Source: Angiostrongylus vasorum
Lineage: Eukaryota > Nematoda > Chromadorea > Rhabditida > Metastrongylidae
DNA: 64,000 nt
Assembly (NCBI GenBank): GCA_018806985.1
Contig: JADANN010000013.1
Coordinates: 620,001-684,000 of the forward strand
Reading direction: 5' to 3'
Part shown: in pieces, positions 50,661 through 62,089 of the stretch
Layout of the letters: every line of letters begins with the position of its first letter
Numbering within the stretch: the first letter of the stretch is position 1
Made by a program: the position numbers and the translations under genes
Notes under the pieces: generated by a model
Database searches by the model: none
What the model was told of the DNA's origin: nothing
Seen by the model: only the letters and a program-made list of their open reading frames with translations

Positions 50661-50883
50661 AATTTGCGATTGTGTATCAGATTTCACTTCGTCAGTTCTG
50701 GCATAAGGAAGTGGCTAACAAACTAACTAGCTGTATAGATCAACTAATACCGCTGTAAGCGAATAGATAAATGTGCAAAATTTGAAGTATATGTCGTGGG
50801 CTCCAGGAAATCAGAATTCCACCGTTGTAAAACAGAAGAACCTTTATTCTGTAGGCAAAGATTCGTGGATCCTAATGGTCTTT

Positions 50884-51825
50884 AAGATGTCGAATGAGCT
50901 CGGCTCATTCGACATCTTCACGATAGCGCTTTGAAAGCTGAGAGTTCGAAAGTCACCAAGAGACGTCGGTCTCCACAAACACTCGAGCTGATACGCCAGC
51001 GTGGAATCGCAGGAGCTGCAGGCAACTGCGAACTAACGTCCGAACTTGCAAAACAATGCAGACAGGCGATAAAAGATCTTGAAGAGAAAAGAGCAGCAGT
51101 ACTGGTCGAAGCTGCAGAGGCTGGGAAAGGCATTCACAAAGCCCACCGAAGCTTCGCCAATTACAACACCAAAATGATTGCACTCCAGCGCTCAGACAGA
51201 ACAGTTACAGCGTCCAGAAAGGCAATGGAGAAAATTATTCACGAATAATACTCAGATCTCTTCGATAGGCACGTCCACCTCCCGTCATGTGAAATAAAGG
51301 AGGATGGATATGTTGTACCACCGGTTCTCCCTTCCAAAATCCGACATGCCATTTCGTCGGTGAGAAATCGAACAGCACCAGGTCAGGACGGGGGTAAGAT
51401 CAGAACACCTGAATAACCTTCCGCCAGTCCTCGTAAACACACTGGCTCGGCTCTTCACACGATACATGTCTGAATGCAAGGTCCCTACTCAGTGGAAGAC
51501 CAGCAAGACCGTGTTATTGTTCAAGAAGGGTGACCTACACGATACCGGCAACTATCGCCCAATCTGCTTGCTGTCTGTCGTCTACAAACTTTTCACGAGA
51601 GTCATCCTAAACAGGAATGACAGAACAATGGAAGGACAACCATGTGAGCAAGCAGGGTTTCGAAAAAGATCTAGTACGATGGACCACATCCCCACGATAA
51701 CAAGGCTCATTGAAGTGTCGCGAGCGTACAAAAGACCGCTCTATCTCACTTTCATCGATTTACAGAAGGCCTTTGATTCAACTGAGATAGAAGCTGTCAC
51801 TGATGCCCTTGATATTCACGGAGTA
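50884..51825 (+). mobile_element. RTE fragment with linker and RT
   Basis: It holds the linker (LKAESSKVTKRRRSPQTLEL to AMEKIIHE, 50932-51248). After a frameshift come the RT start blocks (51470-51825: FKKGDLHDTGNYRPICLLSV, EQAGFRKRSSTMDHI, FIDLQKAFDSTEIEAV). It stops at the insertion of a family B element at 51826, with no RTE 3' end beyond it. The 5' boundary carries a 16 bp inverted repeat (50884-50899 and 50903-50918). Confidence 0.85.
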
Positions 51826-52155
51826 AGGCAGAAAATAAAAAGTAAACATTGTGAATTCAACTACAGCCTCAGCCTAACTGGAATCAATGCCGATGTGGGC
51901 TTCCCAGATCAATCCCGTTGACGGGTGATTGCTGATGGCACTAATCGAGAGAAGTAGCTGAGAGACAGGCGAAACGAAGGACCCGCATGGTGTGGTGGTG
52001 AACGCGTTACTCCCCGAAAAGGACAATAGCGCGTTCGTTCCCCCACCGCATACACCTGCGGTCCGGAATTTTGCAAATATCTCAGCAATCTTGTGGTTGT
52101 ATTTCGCTTAATACCGTGCTATAAAAATTATAGAAGGCTGAAAATGAAAAGCAAA
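51826..52155 (+). mobile_element. Family B element, near full length
   Basis: It starts GGCAGAAAATAAAAAGTAAA, passes ACAGCCTCAGCCTAACTGGA, GACGGGTGATTGCTGATGGC and the tRNA-like core CATGGTGTGGTGGTGAACGC, and ends GCAAATATCTCAGCAATCTT, GAAGGCTGAAAATGAAAA. It interrupts or caps the RTE RT frame. Confidence 0.8.
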
Positions 52156-53110
52156 CAATTTATTGAATTATGACAGCATTCCTAGCGTGTTTTTAAGAAG
52201 TACTAAAACGAAGAACCCTTGAAATGAGGAAAAAAAGAAGCCGACAATAGTAATTACTCTAAAGAACATTCAGGTCGACGATTAGGTGATCAGTCAGCTT
52301 GGCCATTTAACTCTGTTTGGACTTACCGACCTCCCTATACCACTTTGATCGCTGTCTCACCTGTAGCATTTCACTACTGTAAGTTTTGCAAGCAAAAGAA
52401 CAATGCAAGCGAAATATCCGTAGAATGCGTTTATATCGACAGATAGAGGCAGACCTTTCCGTTACTAATAATACACTCATTTAAACTGTAGAACAGATCT
52501 GCTTGACCATAGTAGAGCCGACTTACATTCCTACTACTTCTATAAGTACTATCCAATAACAAGCCTATCTTAAAATCAGCTTGAAAAAAGATCGTAGAGA
52601 GGAACCGAGACAGAGTCATCAACTAAAACTACCCAATTTCGATAAGTTTGGAGAAGCATGTTCTATAAAAAAAAGTTCGTTGGCAACGTTTCTATGGCTT
52701 TACACCGACTGTTCACTGATTTTTCTTATGTGATAGACCTCATGTGATGTGATGTGATTGATCCAATTAGTAGTGATGGGACACTTGAGTGCAAACTGGT
52801 TGCATTCTGAACATCGGATGTTCAAATCAAGTGGTTGAAAACAGTTTCAACAAATAAGCCTGACTTCTACGTAGAAATAGGAACACCGCAATACTCTTCT
52901 TGTAAACCGGAACGAACAGGTCAACATTGAAAAGTATTAGGGACGCACAGAAACTTTATGGTTTCCGCCAAAGTTGTTTCGATGATTAACAGCATTAGCA
53001 TTGCATGGCTTTGACATTACTAGTCATAAAGGGAAGAACAAGATGTTGGACACGGTCTGTAGTAGGTCTTATTGAAGCTCTATATCGATATAATATCATA
53101 CCATAGTATT
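52156..53110. other. No gene recognised
   Basis: AT-rich sequence with no supported exon. The short minus-strand frame at 52431-52622 has no motif. Confidence 0.5.
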
Positions 53111-53114
53111 TTTT

Positions 53115-53442
53115 TTTGTACGCTGGTCTTCAAATCTACCGTGTTGATCCCAACAGTTTTTCTCATTCGATTCGTTACCTCGCATCCATCATTCATGAAC
53201 TTTTTTTGAGATTTCGAGCGTGGGTTTGTCTGTTGCTTGACAGTTCTCGTCTATTCATTCTGGAAACTGACATAACTGGGCCAGAGCATTCCCACATGAA
53301 TCAGGGAGCAGACCAATCCCAGACATTTCTGGCACTAATTTGTCGACCCAGGAGGGATGAGGACTTGGTGAATACGGGATGGAGTCGAACAGGCACCGTG
53401 TTCGTGATGAAGGGCATCATTACCACTATACTACTCGCACTA
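53115..53442 (-). mobile_element. Family C SINE
   Basis: CACTAATTTGTCGACCCAGG and GGGATGAGGACTTGGTGAAT carry the central block. The reverse-strand head has GTATAGTGGTAATGATGCCC and TGTTCGACTCC. The T-rich tract at 53107-53116 is the tail. Confidence 0.75.
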
Positions 53443-54177
53443 AGCGTAGTACTTAGCTCTGCTTAAAAACCACTTCTGTGACGTTATTTTTTGGTTGCAT
53501 CACTGAATTAATCGGGAGGAAATTCGGTGCAGTGTAAGTGGGGAATCACTATGCCCCTCGTGGCGGCCACTGTTTCGGTATCAACAAATGCAGCCCACCA
53601 AGTCTCCACTCCATTTGTTTTTAAGCAACTCTGATTATCAGAGTTCTCTGAAACGATAAATTAAATTGAACTGTTCACTTGTTTGTTATGCAGGTCTCTT
53701 CGTATACTTACTGTCTCTAAAACGTTATAAAGTAACAAACGACGTTAGCGTTGACAACGAATCACCACGATATCGATTGTAGACGCGATGCTCTTTCTTC
53801 GAACTTACCTACCTATTCACGAAGACAGTAGGAGACAACACTATGACACTACATCATAATAAATCTGCTCGTAATCACTGATATGAGAGTTTACCTTGAA
53901 AAAGATAAGACCTTATTGATAAGCACACATGAGGTTGCCACAAATCGCTGTTCTGGCCAACGCTTCGGGACAACCACCTTTTTCGCCCAAACACTGAGTA
54001 TTCATCCCGTGGTTAAATGAAGCTTGGAATTAAAATTGCAAGATTTCACTCAAGAACATATGCGTAACAGAGTGCGAATACAGAAAATTTAAATAATGAA
54101 TGACTGTCTTAAAATAGTGTCTTACTTATTAAATCTTTAGATGGTCTGGAAGATATTCTGAGCAAATTAGTGTTGCC

Positions 54178-54450
54178 ATGGGACGGAGATTAGCACTGAG
54201 CCTTGCAATCGCTTTTATGTATAAGGTGGAAGCTCCAGTTCTTGATCGCCGACCCTTACCCTACTGTCGATACATAGACGACTGCTTCATCGTCTGTTCC
54301 ACACAAGAACAGATGGATGAGTGCTTTGAATTGTTAAACGGAGAGTCGGAGTATATAAAATTCACGCGAGAAAAAACTAAGCGAGGAATGGCTTCCATTC
54401 TGACAGTTTGTAATAACATATATACAGATATATCCGTAATACTTGTGATA
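54178..54450 (+). pseudogene. Reverse transcriptase fragment, possibly Penelope-like
   Basis: MGRRLALSLAIAFMYKVE followed by CRYIDDCFIVCST (a YXDD-type box) and FELLN..SEYIKFTREK is a reverse transcriptase palm fragment unlike the RTE copies. The GQRLAP-like start and the RYIDDC box suggest a Penelope-like element. Similarity fades after TREK, with no upstream or downstream domains. Assignment of the class is tentative. Confidence 0.6.
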
Positions 54451-55374
54451 TGACACTACTCCGATGTCAGTAGCTTGATAATGGACCACAGCATTCTTCC
54501 AATCGTTCTTCTTTCTTATCGTCGTCGAGAATGTCATGTTAAAGTAAGTTACAACGACAAGGAAAAAACAAGTCGTCTCTTTAGTTCCCGAATCAAGAGA
54601 GAACAGAGCACCCTTGCCTAGTACTAGAAAGACGTAAGTGGTATGTGAACGTCTTCGTAGAATTTTTTTTTGCTGTAGATGACATGTCAATAACTTGACA
54701 GTACGGTAATGTTGAATAACAACGTCATCACGTTCAGCAGACAGGAGACAGGAATGCTCGACCGACCAATTAAGACTACTGCAGTGATTTTTGTTCCACT
54801 GAACGCATATGACGAACTAAGGATGTTGGTATCCGCCATTTCTTTCTATTACTCATTCTCTTTTTGTCTGCAAAGGCTAATAAGATACTACTGGTGTAGT
54901 AATACTATAAATGTAATATAGTAATAGTTAAAGTAACAGATGACAACGTTTAAGATAAAGGAGCCAACAAAAACATGAAAAGTTTAGGTAAAGCGAACGT
55001 AGGATACATTAAGGTTTGAAACACTGCTGGCGTCGAAATTACTCAGGGAGGTAATCGAAACACGTTAAGAGGTAACGAAAAGGTCAAAAGACCTGTACAG
55101 GAAACGGGACGTAAGGCATTACCGCAAATCAATGAAGAAATTACGAAATGTTGACGACGAACGATTATAAATCAACAAGTAAATCTGTCACAGTAAAGTG
55201 GAGCGTCCGCAAAATATCACACTTGTCGACCAGCATCCTATCAGAAATAGTAAGCGACGATGACGACGCTAACAACAGGCATTTAGACAGCAAACAGCAA
55301 ACAGAGCAGGAGCCGGTTTATGTTCGCTTCCACCATTTTTCATTATTACACGACCAGACATCAAATGTACCGTA

Positions 55375-55718
55375 ATGAGCGGATGCTTGCAATTCTTGAA
55401 TTCGATTGGTTTCCCCACATTCATCATCTATGAAGGTCTTCGACGTTTTTTTTCTGCCAGTGGGTTCGGCTGCTTCTTCAGGATTTTTTTCGTCTTCTTG
55501 AATGCGAATCGAGTCGATTCACTCTGCAATCTCGAGATAGCCGTGCTGGGGCGTTCCCGCGTGGAATGGAGGGATTCCGCTTATCGCAGACTAGTCTGGC
55601 ACCAACTTCTCTAACTTGGAGGGATGGGTGCCTTGCTGGGCAAAACAAGATCGAACCAGTGCACAAGATTGGTTGTTGCCTCCACGTAACGAACAGGGAC
55701 CACTACTACTATGATACT
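55375..55718 (-). mobile_element. Family C SINE
   Basis: GAATTCGATTGGTTTCCCCA, GAAGGTCTTCGACG, TCTCGAGATAGCCGTGCTGG and CTGGCACCAACTTCTCTAAC keep family C order reversed. The head near 55700 is worn (ACTACTACTATGATACTCGC). Confidence 0.75.
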
Positions 55719-56409
55719 CGCTCAACCCTATTCACCATAGCGATTAAAGTCATACCGAGAATGGATTTAACGATGATAACTTGCTACGACATGCACACGA
55801 CTCATAAGAATTATGAAGTGAATTTATTATTGTTTTATTTGGTTGTAGTGCTTCTTTTCTTATAAGATTTGTGAGTTATTATTTGAGTCTTTCTGGGGGC
55901 TTTACGGAGAGTTTAGGATTATTTTTTTTAACTAGATTATTGATGTTTATCATCAAATGGTATCGTTTCATTCTTTGCTTTAGCTTCTTTGGAGTTCTTA
56001 ATGATGAGGGTTTTGTGAAGCTTTTTTGGGGGATTAAGGGGGGATGATGTTTTCCTTTTATGTGTCATTCGGTTGTTTCTAGAATTTTGGGTATTATTTT
56101 AGGATTTTCGGGAAATTTTGAGGTAGCGAGAACAAAACTAAGTGTAGATGTTCAAAAAAGACATTTTTCCTGAACTCCTGCAAAGCTCAGTGTTTATACT
56201 AGTCATCTGTGTATGCCCAACCTCCAACTAAGATCACAAAACAGAGCTGTTTATCACAATGTTTCAAGAGAATGAGCTTTTGATATTGTCGTAACATTCT
56301 TGTACAGTGTGTTCAACGTTACTTTTGTACGAACATTGAACATTTCACTCCTTAAAATCATTCGACTACTAAGTAGAAACCCACTACTCGTAATATACAA
56401 GCGAATGAA
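55719..56409. other. No gene recognised; 3' flank of membrane gene
   Basis: T-rich sequence without supported exons. It includes the 3' flank of the minus-strand gene ending at 56410. Confidence 0.5.
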
Positions 56410-57752
56410 TTAATGATAGAAAATCATGGTCGCTTGGAGTGCTTTTGTTCTGCACATAGATGAAATCAAACTCAACAAACTACAAGAGATCATCGCGTCA
56501 ATTTCCCGTGAAGACAGCCCTGTAGATGTATGTGACGGACAGGAGACGTCAGTAAAGCTTATGTGATGACATTGTCATACCAACACGTCTGTCCCCAATA
56601 ATGCCGATCATGATGCGTGTAAAGTGGACGGCCTGCCAGCAGCACAACGCCGTCACCGAACACAGAATCATGCAGGGCACTAGCCACGCCAAACACAACA
56701 CTACTGCCATCACTGAAAAAAAAACACATCCACTACTAATATCAGAGGTATGTTTGGAATAACCAGAAAACTTCTGTGTTATTTGGACAACGAATCAGAA
56801 TTTTAAGGATGTAATGTTGGGAAATAAGTGAGTGTACTACAGTGGATATAGGTGCTAAAAGGTATCTTTTTTTCCCGTTTCAACACTATTAAACCGCTCC
56901 GATTATGTTATGCTGTCCACTGCAACGAATAACCTGGCAGCAGACTTGCAAGGGTTACTTACTCAGTTACTTGGATGGTCCGTCTTCAATGGTTGTGTAG
57001 GTCTCAGCATAATTTCCATTCAACTTGAATTTGCTGGTTTAGCTACTGTGGTGCCACTAGTTTGATACTAGGACGGTGGTGATTTCCGGTACTGGTTTAC
57101 TCTTAGCGGGATTTGGATGCAAAAGTCAGACTCCTTCTCAGCTTCGGAAGCCCTGCTGGGGGTGTGAACACCTGCTGTACATCGCAACCCTACTGGGCGT
57201 GTGAATCCCGTTGCACATCGTATCCCGACACCCAGGAACACCTCTCCAGGCAGGATGAGGCGGTAAACCGTTGGGAGGAAACTTGTATGGCATCCATAGG
57301 TCAAAGAAGTCATTGCATAGGGTAAAATATACATTCAATTATCGCTACGATGTCTAGTGAATTCGAATGTATGGCGCATCTCTAGGAGATTGATCAACGC
57401 CAAATGCTCTTCCCTTTACCTTTTAAAATTAAAAATCACTGAAAGATCACATAATTCAGGCTAAAATAATAACTCCCGTATGCTAGTACAATATCTGGAC
57501 ATGACAGAGATGTTACCAATAAATGGTACTCGCTGGAGTAAATAAGGCTGACAAAATTAGACAATCAGCTAGTAAAAAAAAAACTTCGACCAACTCACTT
57601 TGTAATACCAAAGCAATGCCAAAGTTGAGGATAACGGTGAAGGATATAAAACAGAGAAAAACTGAAACAGGCAGCAGGTTGAAAACGACCAAGAGCACCG
57701 GCAGCAGATCATCTCCGTTGTAGTTCCAGCTCATAAAGCGGACAGTAGGCAT
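56410..57752 (-). CDS. Small multi-pass membrane protein, unassigned
   Basis: Three minus-strand exons (57752-57599, 56712-56581, 56519-56410) join in phase with consensus borders to give 131 residues. The borders are donor GTGAGT, acceptor TTTTCAG, donor GTATGA and acceptor TCTACAG. The ATG lies nine bases after a TTCTAG acceptor, as in a trans-spliced gene. Residues about 18-50 are almost wholly hydrophobic (LLPVLLVVFNLLPVSVFLCF and on), probably two membrane spans. Residues about 52-76 (MAVVLCLAWLVPCMILCSVT) form another. A Ser-rich tail follows with one further hydrophobic stretch. I do not recognise the family. Family D and A fragments sit in intron 1. A different splice choice (donor at 57517) gives a soluble-looking alternative that I consider less likely. 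Confidence 0.5.
56965..57300 (-). mobile_element. Family D retroposon in intron 1 of membrane gene
   Basis: TTACTTGGATGGTCCGTCTT is the tail-side end. GATACTAGGACGGTGGTG and CTGGTTTACTCTTAGCGGGA follow. A 37-base segment around CATCGCAACCCTACTGGGCG is partly duplicated. The far end (GGCGGTAAACCGTTGGGAGG) is present. Confidence 0.8.
57322..57420 (+). repeat. Family A tail fragment
   Basis: AAAATATACATTCAATTATC, GTATGGCGCATCTCTAGG and GATTGATCAACGCCAAATGC are the 3' third of family A, directly after the family D copy. Confidence 0.7.
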
Positions 57753-57799
57753 GTAAAGTGACTAGAAGAATGAAAATCAACTCATCATATAAACAACTC

Positions 57800-58540
57800 G
57801 AAGAAATAAATGTACAAGAATAACTGTAAAAGTGAACCAAAGCAAAAACTACAAAGAAGACGAGAAACGTTCATTAAGAAGCCAACATAATATTGTATTT
57901 AGTCAAAAAAGGATAGTGCATAGTTATTAGAGCGACTATCCTCCACCTCACAAAGAACATTCTGCACCCACACAGATCGCTAACATTCTCAAAAAACTTC
58001 CCATAACAAATACGTTGTTAGAATATTGCTCTAACTGAAAAGTGTATAAGATCGCCATTCAATTCGATCTATCACTAGTACTACTGTCCCATTCAATTTC
58101 GCCTCTTTTACTCTCTTCAGAAGAATTAAGAAGTCCTACGTAGCAGATTACAAAAAGAGAAAGACAATTTTTTTCCCTTAAAAAACATTCTTCTACTGAA
58201 CCGGCGGAAACAGGTAGAATATAGGTGTAGGGTCAGATTGGTTAGGAGTGGGGTGAGGGGATGTTAGAATACGGAGCCATTTTATAGAGAAACTACACTC
58301 TATCACAGTTTCTGAAAAGTTCCATTTCTCTTGGAAGCAATTATGTGATGCTCTCTCAAACCAGAAACAGCTGCGAGTAGATTCGAGGCACATCAGAGCT
58401 TAATGATAAATTTGTGGTTTCATTCTCGTTAGGCTCGTAAACGTAAACCTACCACACAGACCAAAAGAAATAATGTGCGGTAATTTTGTTATAATTATAG
58501 TTTGACACTACATTATATATAGCTAGTATTTATTTACTCA
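57800..58540. other. No gene recognised
   Basis: AT-rich upstream flank of the membrane gene. The minus-strand frame at 58193-58393 is not supported by splice signals. Confidence 0.45.
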
Positions 58541-58541
58541 A

Positions 58542-58750
58542 GGTGGCGTGTAGTCAGAGGCACCCTGCAACACACTTGCGATCGACCCCCCTGCCTGGGA
58601 GGATAGCAGTACTGACTCGATGCATCGGTAGGCCATCGCGAGTCATTGTAAAGGCCAGATCTGGATTCACTCGCCTCCAACGATGCTTAATGAGGTCGAA
58701 TGCATGGCGCATTCCTCAGAGATTGATCAACGCCGAGAGCTCTATTCTCT
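58542..58750 (+). mobile_element. Family A SINE with internal deletion
   Basis: The head GGTGGCGTGTAGTCAGAGGC leads to TTGCGATCGACCCCCCTGCC. The central block up to TCTGGGAGGATAGCAG is missing. The tail (GATTGATCAACGCCGAGAGC) is intact. Confidence 0.8.
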
Positions 58751-58880
58751 TTATTTCCACTTTTTTATTTATTCGTATATTTAATGTTTACAGTACTAAT
58801 CAACTTTTATATCTACACTTATTTTTGTTTGTTTTCGTTTAATATTTCGTTTATTATTTCCCATTTGTATTTAACACCTA

Positions 58881-59287
58881 TGGGGAGGACAGCCCACTGG
58901 TAGTGAGGCCGGTCATCACGAGCACGGTTCAATTTTGATCCCATCCCAGGCTCACCAAGCCTCTCATCCCTCCGAGTTCGGAAAATTGGTACTGGACTTG
59001 ATGGGGAAAAACCACTCTCTGCAATACAACTGAAAACTCTTCAGTGCAATCCTCCAGCCCAGCTATCCCATACTCGACGAAGAATCCACTCGACCAGCAT
59101 TCTGCGACACTCAATATTAAAAACAAAGTCCTCAAACAGCAACCGAACCTGTATACAAATAGTTGAAAGACCTTCGTGGATGATGCATCCAAGAAAACGA
59201 AACAAATGTGAGAAGTGCTGGGATCTGCACAGTAGACGTGAAGACCGCATCGTAGAGATCGTGCAAATAAAAAAATAAATAAATTAA
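58881..59287 (+). mobile_element. Family C SINE with perfect 10 bp TSD
   Basis: The head is GGGGAGGACAGCCCACTGGT with a weak B-box, followed by CTCACCAAGCCTCTCATCCC and GAAAATTGGTACTGGACTTG (the block shared with family A). The 3' half and an AATAAATAAATT tail complete it. TTAACACCTA occurs at 58871-58880 and 59288-59297, a perfect target duplication. At about 407 bp it is the clearest full-length family C copy. Confidence 0.88.
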
Positions 59288-59394
59288 TTAACACCTAAAG
59301 TCAACACCTGTGACTGATAATTGGTCTTACAAGTTCTCTAAATTATGTGTTCTCGTATGTCTAAGGATCGTTGCCTTTACAGATTGGTACTATG

Positions 59395-59595
59395 CTAACT
59401 GACATAACAGATGAGAAAAAGGCGAAACGAAAGAGTCGCACGGTGTAGTGGCGAACGAGTTAGCCCACAGGAAGGGTAACACCGTGTCCGGTCCCCACCG
59501 TAGATACCAGCACTCCGGAGTATTGCAAACATCTCAGCATCATTATGGTTATATTTCACATAACACGCCATTAAAAAAGAGTAGTAAGTAAGTGA
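59395..59595 (+). mobile_element. Family B element
   Basis: AAAGGCGAAACGAAAGAGTC, then the core GCACGGTGTAGTGGCGAACG, then GCAAACATCTCAGCATCATT and TTTCACATAACACGCCATTA. Confidence 0.75.
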
Positions 59596-59639
59596 AAAGT
59601 GATGACACAATAGTTTTTTATAATCTTTTTCAGCAAATA

Positions 59640-59840
59640 CGAGGTGTTATTTTACTTTTTATTTACGAGCAAGCTGACGTTTTGGTGAATTTCGCCTTCC
59701 TCAGAGCCTGGAAATGTCAACCTGACTGCGGTCTACCCAGCCAAACACCTCCATAACCAAACAGGGGAAGTGATAAAATGCTTTAAAGAACTGTTCGATC
59801 AATGCCGAGGTTAATAGAAAGTCGGTCGTGGGAATGACAC
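59640..59840. mobile_element. Family E element, one arm
   Basis: AATACGAGGTGTTATTTTAC, AGCTGACGTTTTGGTGAATT and CGCCTTCCTCAGAGCCTGG form the left inner arm. GATCAATGCCGAGGTTAATA and GAAAGTCGGTCGTGGGAA form the right outer end. The matching right inner arm is missing. Confidence 0.7.
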
Positions 59841-59999
59841 AACAGTGTTTGCCGATAAAGTGATAACTGTCACGAAAGGACAAATAATAGCTGCATTCCA
59901 GTTTCAAATCAACATATCTCAGTTCATAGTGAACATTAGTAGTTGAGAACAAAACAGTTGAATTTCCAAATAACCCAGGGGATTGGGAAAATGCCGAGT

Positions 60000-60233
60000 G
60001 TAACCCCAATGGTGCTGAGACCTTTGCAAAACTCCGGATCGCAGGTGTCTGCGGTGGGGAACGAAACGACCTGCATGGTGTGGTGGTGAACCCGTTATCT
60101 CGCGGAAAGGGTAATAGCGCGTTCGTTCCCCACCGCAGACACCTGCGGTCCGGCGTTTTGCAAATGCCTCAGCACCACTGTGGTTGTATTTCGCATAATA
60201 CCCTTCCATAAAGAATAGTGGCAGGCAGCAAAT
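60000..60233. mobile_element. Family B palindrome with perfect long arms
   Basis: AATGGTGCTGAGACCTTTGC through CTGCGGTGGGGAACGAA (to about 60065) is inverted at about 60121-60184 (TTCGTTCCCCACCGCAGACA through CTCAGCACCACTG). The arms are over 55 bp around a loop with CATGGTGTGGTGGTGAACCC. Confidence 0.88.
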
Positions 60234-60244
60234 AAAGGTTAATA

Positions 60245-60635
60245 CTTGATACTTGATACTTGAACGGCCCGTCCTCACTGGTTGTGCGGGCCCCCAGCAT
60301 AATCTCCATTTTTTTCGGAGATTTGCTGGTTAAGCCATTATGGTTCCCTGGAGTCCCGAGATCAACCTGGCCAAAGTTTGCCTCCAGATCTTCACCACGA
60401 CAGGCAGTCGCAGCCCTTATGGACCACAGGGAGATTTACCACCATGCGACTTTGATACCAGGACGGTGGTGGATCCTGGTATTGGTTTACTCTCAGCTAG
60501 GCTTCCTGATGGAAACGCCAGACTCTTTCTCAGCTTGGGAGACCCTGCCAGGGGATGATTCCCCCCGCTGTACATCGCAGTCCGACACCCAGGAACACCT
60601 CCCAGCTACGATGAGGCGGTAAATCGTTGGAAGGA
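60245..60635 (-). mobile_element. Family D retroposon with perfect 11 bp TSD
   Basis: Starts with CTTGATACTTGATACTTGAA, a microsatellite end, and finishes at GCGGTAAATCGTTGGAAGG. AAAGGTTAATA occurs at 60234-60244 and 60636-60646, a perfect target duplication. It is inserted at the edge of a family B palindrome. Confidence 0.9.
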
Positions 60636-61110
60636 AAAGGTTAATAATACCGACTATGTTCGAAAAAAGCCGTGCTGTTGCGAATATTTTAAAATTTCCT
60701 TCTTCTTAAGGGAGCTAATAATGTTAAGAGGAACAATAGTGGCAAATAGAATGCTGAAGTTCACAAATCGGTGAGGTGGTTGGAAATTCACGTGCCAGAA
60801 AGACATGCAGGAAAAGAGAACCAATAAGGAAGCAGACTAGAACTAAAAGCTACTGCAATATTTCTTTTAACTAAAAAACGTGCATCCCATATAATAACCT
60901 GTCATGACAAAAAAGAACAGGCAGTTAATAAAAAGTTAAAAGATTTAAAGAAGTACGTGGTTCCTTGTCAAATTTCAACGAACTTCATTTCACCACCAGG
61001 AATGATCATAACCGAACTCCTCTTATCCAATATGTTCAACGGCCGACCCATTCATGATGAAGTGTTTTTTTCGGCAAGCACATCACTGCGGAACCTGAAC
61101 ACTTGTCAGA
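60636..61110. other. No gene recognised
   Basis: AT-rich sequence between retroposons. No supported exon. Confidence 0.5.
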
Positions 61111-61113
61111 CTT

Positions 61114-61392
61114 AAAGAATGAAGGATAAAGCTCTCGGCGTTGATCAATCCCTGAGGGATGCGCCACGCGCTCGACTTCGTTAAGCATCGTCTGGAGGTG
61201 ATTGGATGGATATCTGGCCTTTACAAGGACTCGCGGTGGCCTACCGATGTATCGAGCCAGCGGTGCTATCCTCCCAGACTAGTCTGGTACCAATTTGCCG
61301 ACCCCGGGGGTTGGAGGGTTTGGTGGGCATGGGGCGTGGCGATCGATCCTATATGTATTGTACGGCGCCTCCCAACGCTGCGCTACACACCC
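61114..61392 (-). mobile_element. Family A SINE
   Basis: A full-length reversed copy: GGATAAAGCTCTCGGCGTTG tail, TATCCTCCCAGACTAGTCTG centre, and CGCCTCCCAACGCTGCGCTA head. The flanks TTGTCAGACTT (61103-61113) and TTGTTAGACGT (from 61394) may be a worn target duplication. Confidence 0.85.
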
Positions 61393-62085
61393 TTTGTTAG
61401 ACGTGGAAAAATTTGCGTTTCTCTAACGCAGGAAAACTCGAAAGAATATTTTAAGTTCCCAAAATTAGAATTAGAAAAGCAATATAACATTCAGAAATCA
61501 ATACTTTTTAGATTGACGGCACACACCATCGTGTTACGGTGAACAAAATCCGAAAGTCCTTACGAAAAGGTGAGGAAAGGAGATTCTTGGATTTAAAGGT
61601 AACAGTATTCCACCTTAGTAGAGTAGGTGACCTTGTACCTTGTTGGCAATATCCTTAGATTAAAATAATCTTTGTTAGCTGAGATATTACCGCTGGAAGT
61701 TGCATGGCGAAGTTTTTTTCCAAACCGCATACGACTCGAAATCAATTCACATCGTCCAGAATATGTTAAAGCCATCGTGTTCAAATATTCGTAAAGAGTT
61801 GAGTACAACATCTAGGAATACTTCTTGTTGGCTTAGAACTGCACATTTATGTAGTAATAAATATAGAAAAGAAGGTAAAGATCACTAAATGATGGGAATC
61901 GATAGTGAAAACACAAATTGCCTTTACAAGGTAGCACTTTGCTTTTAATGCAGCGAGTTATTTTGACGACAGCAGTCATTATTAACTAACCAACATTGAT
62001 AGGTAATTAGGAAGGCTATGATTCTTGTTGGCAAAAAGATATACTTGAACGGAATGTAATGCTATTACGACAAGTAACGTTCCTT
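61393..62085. other. No gene recognised
   Basis: AT-rich sequence. The open frames at 61593-61811 (-) and 61700-61888 (+) lack motifs. Confidence 0.5.
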
Positions 62086-62089
62086 ACCT

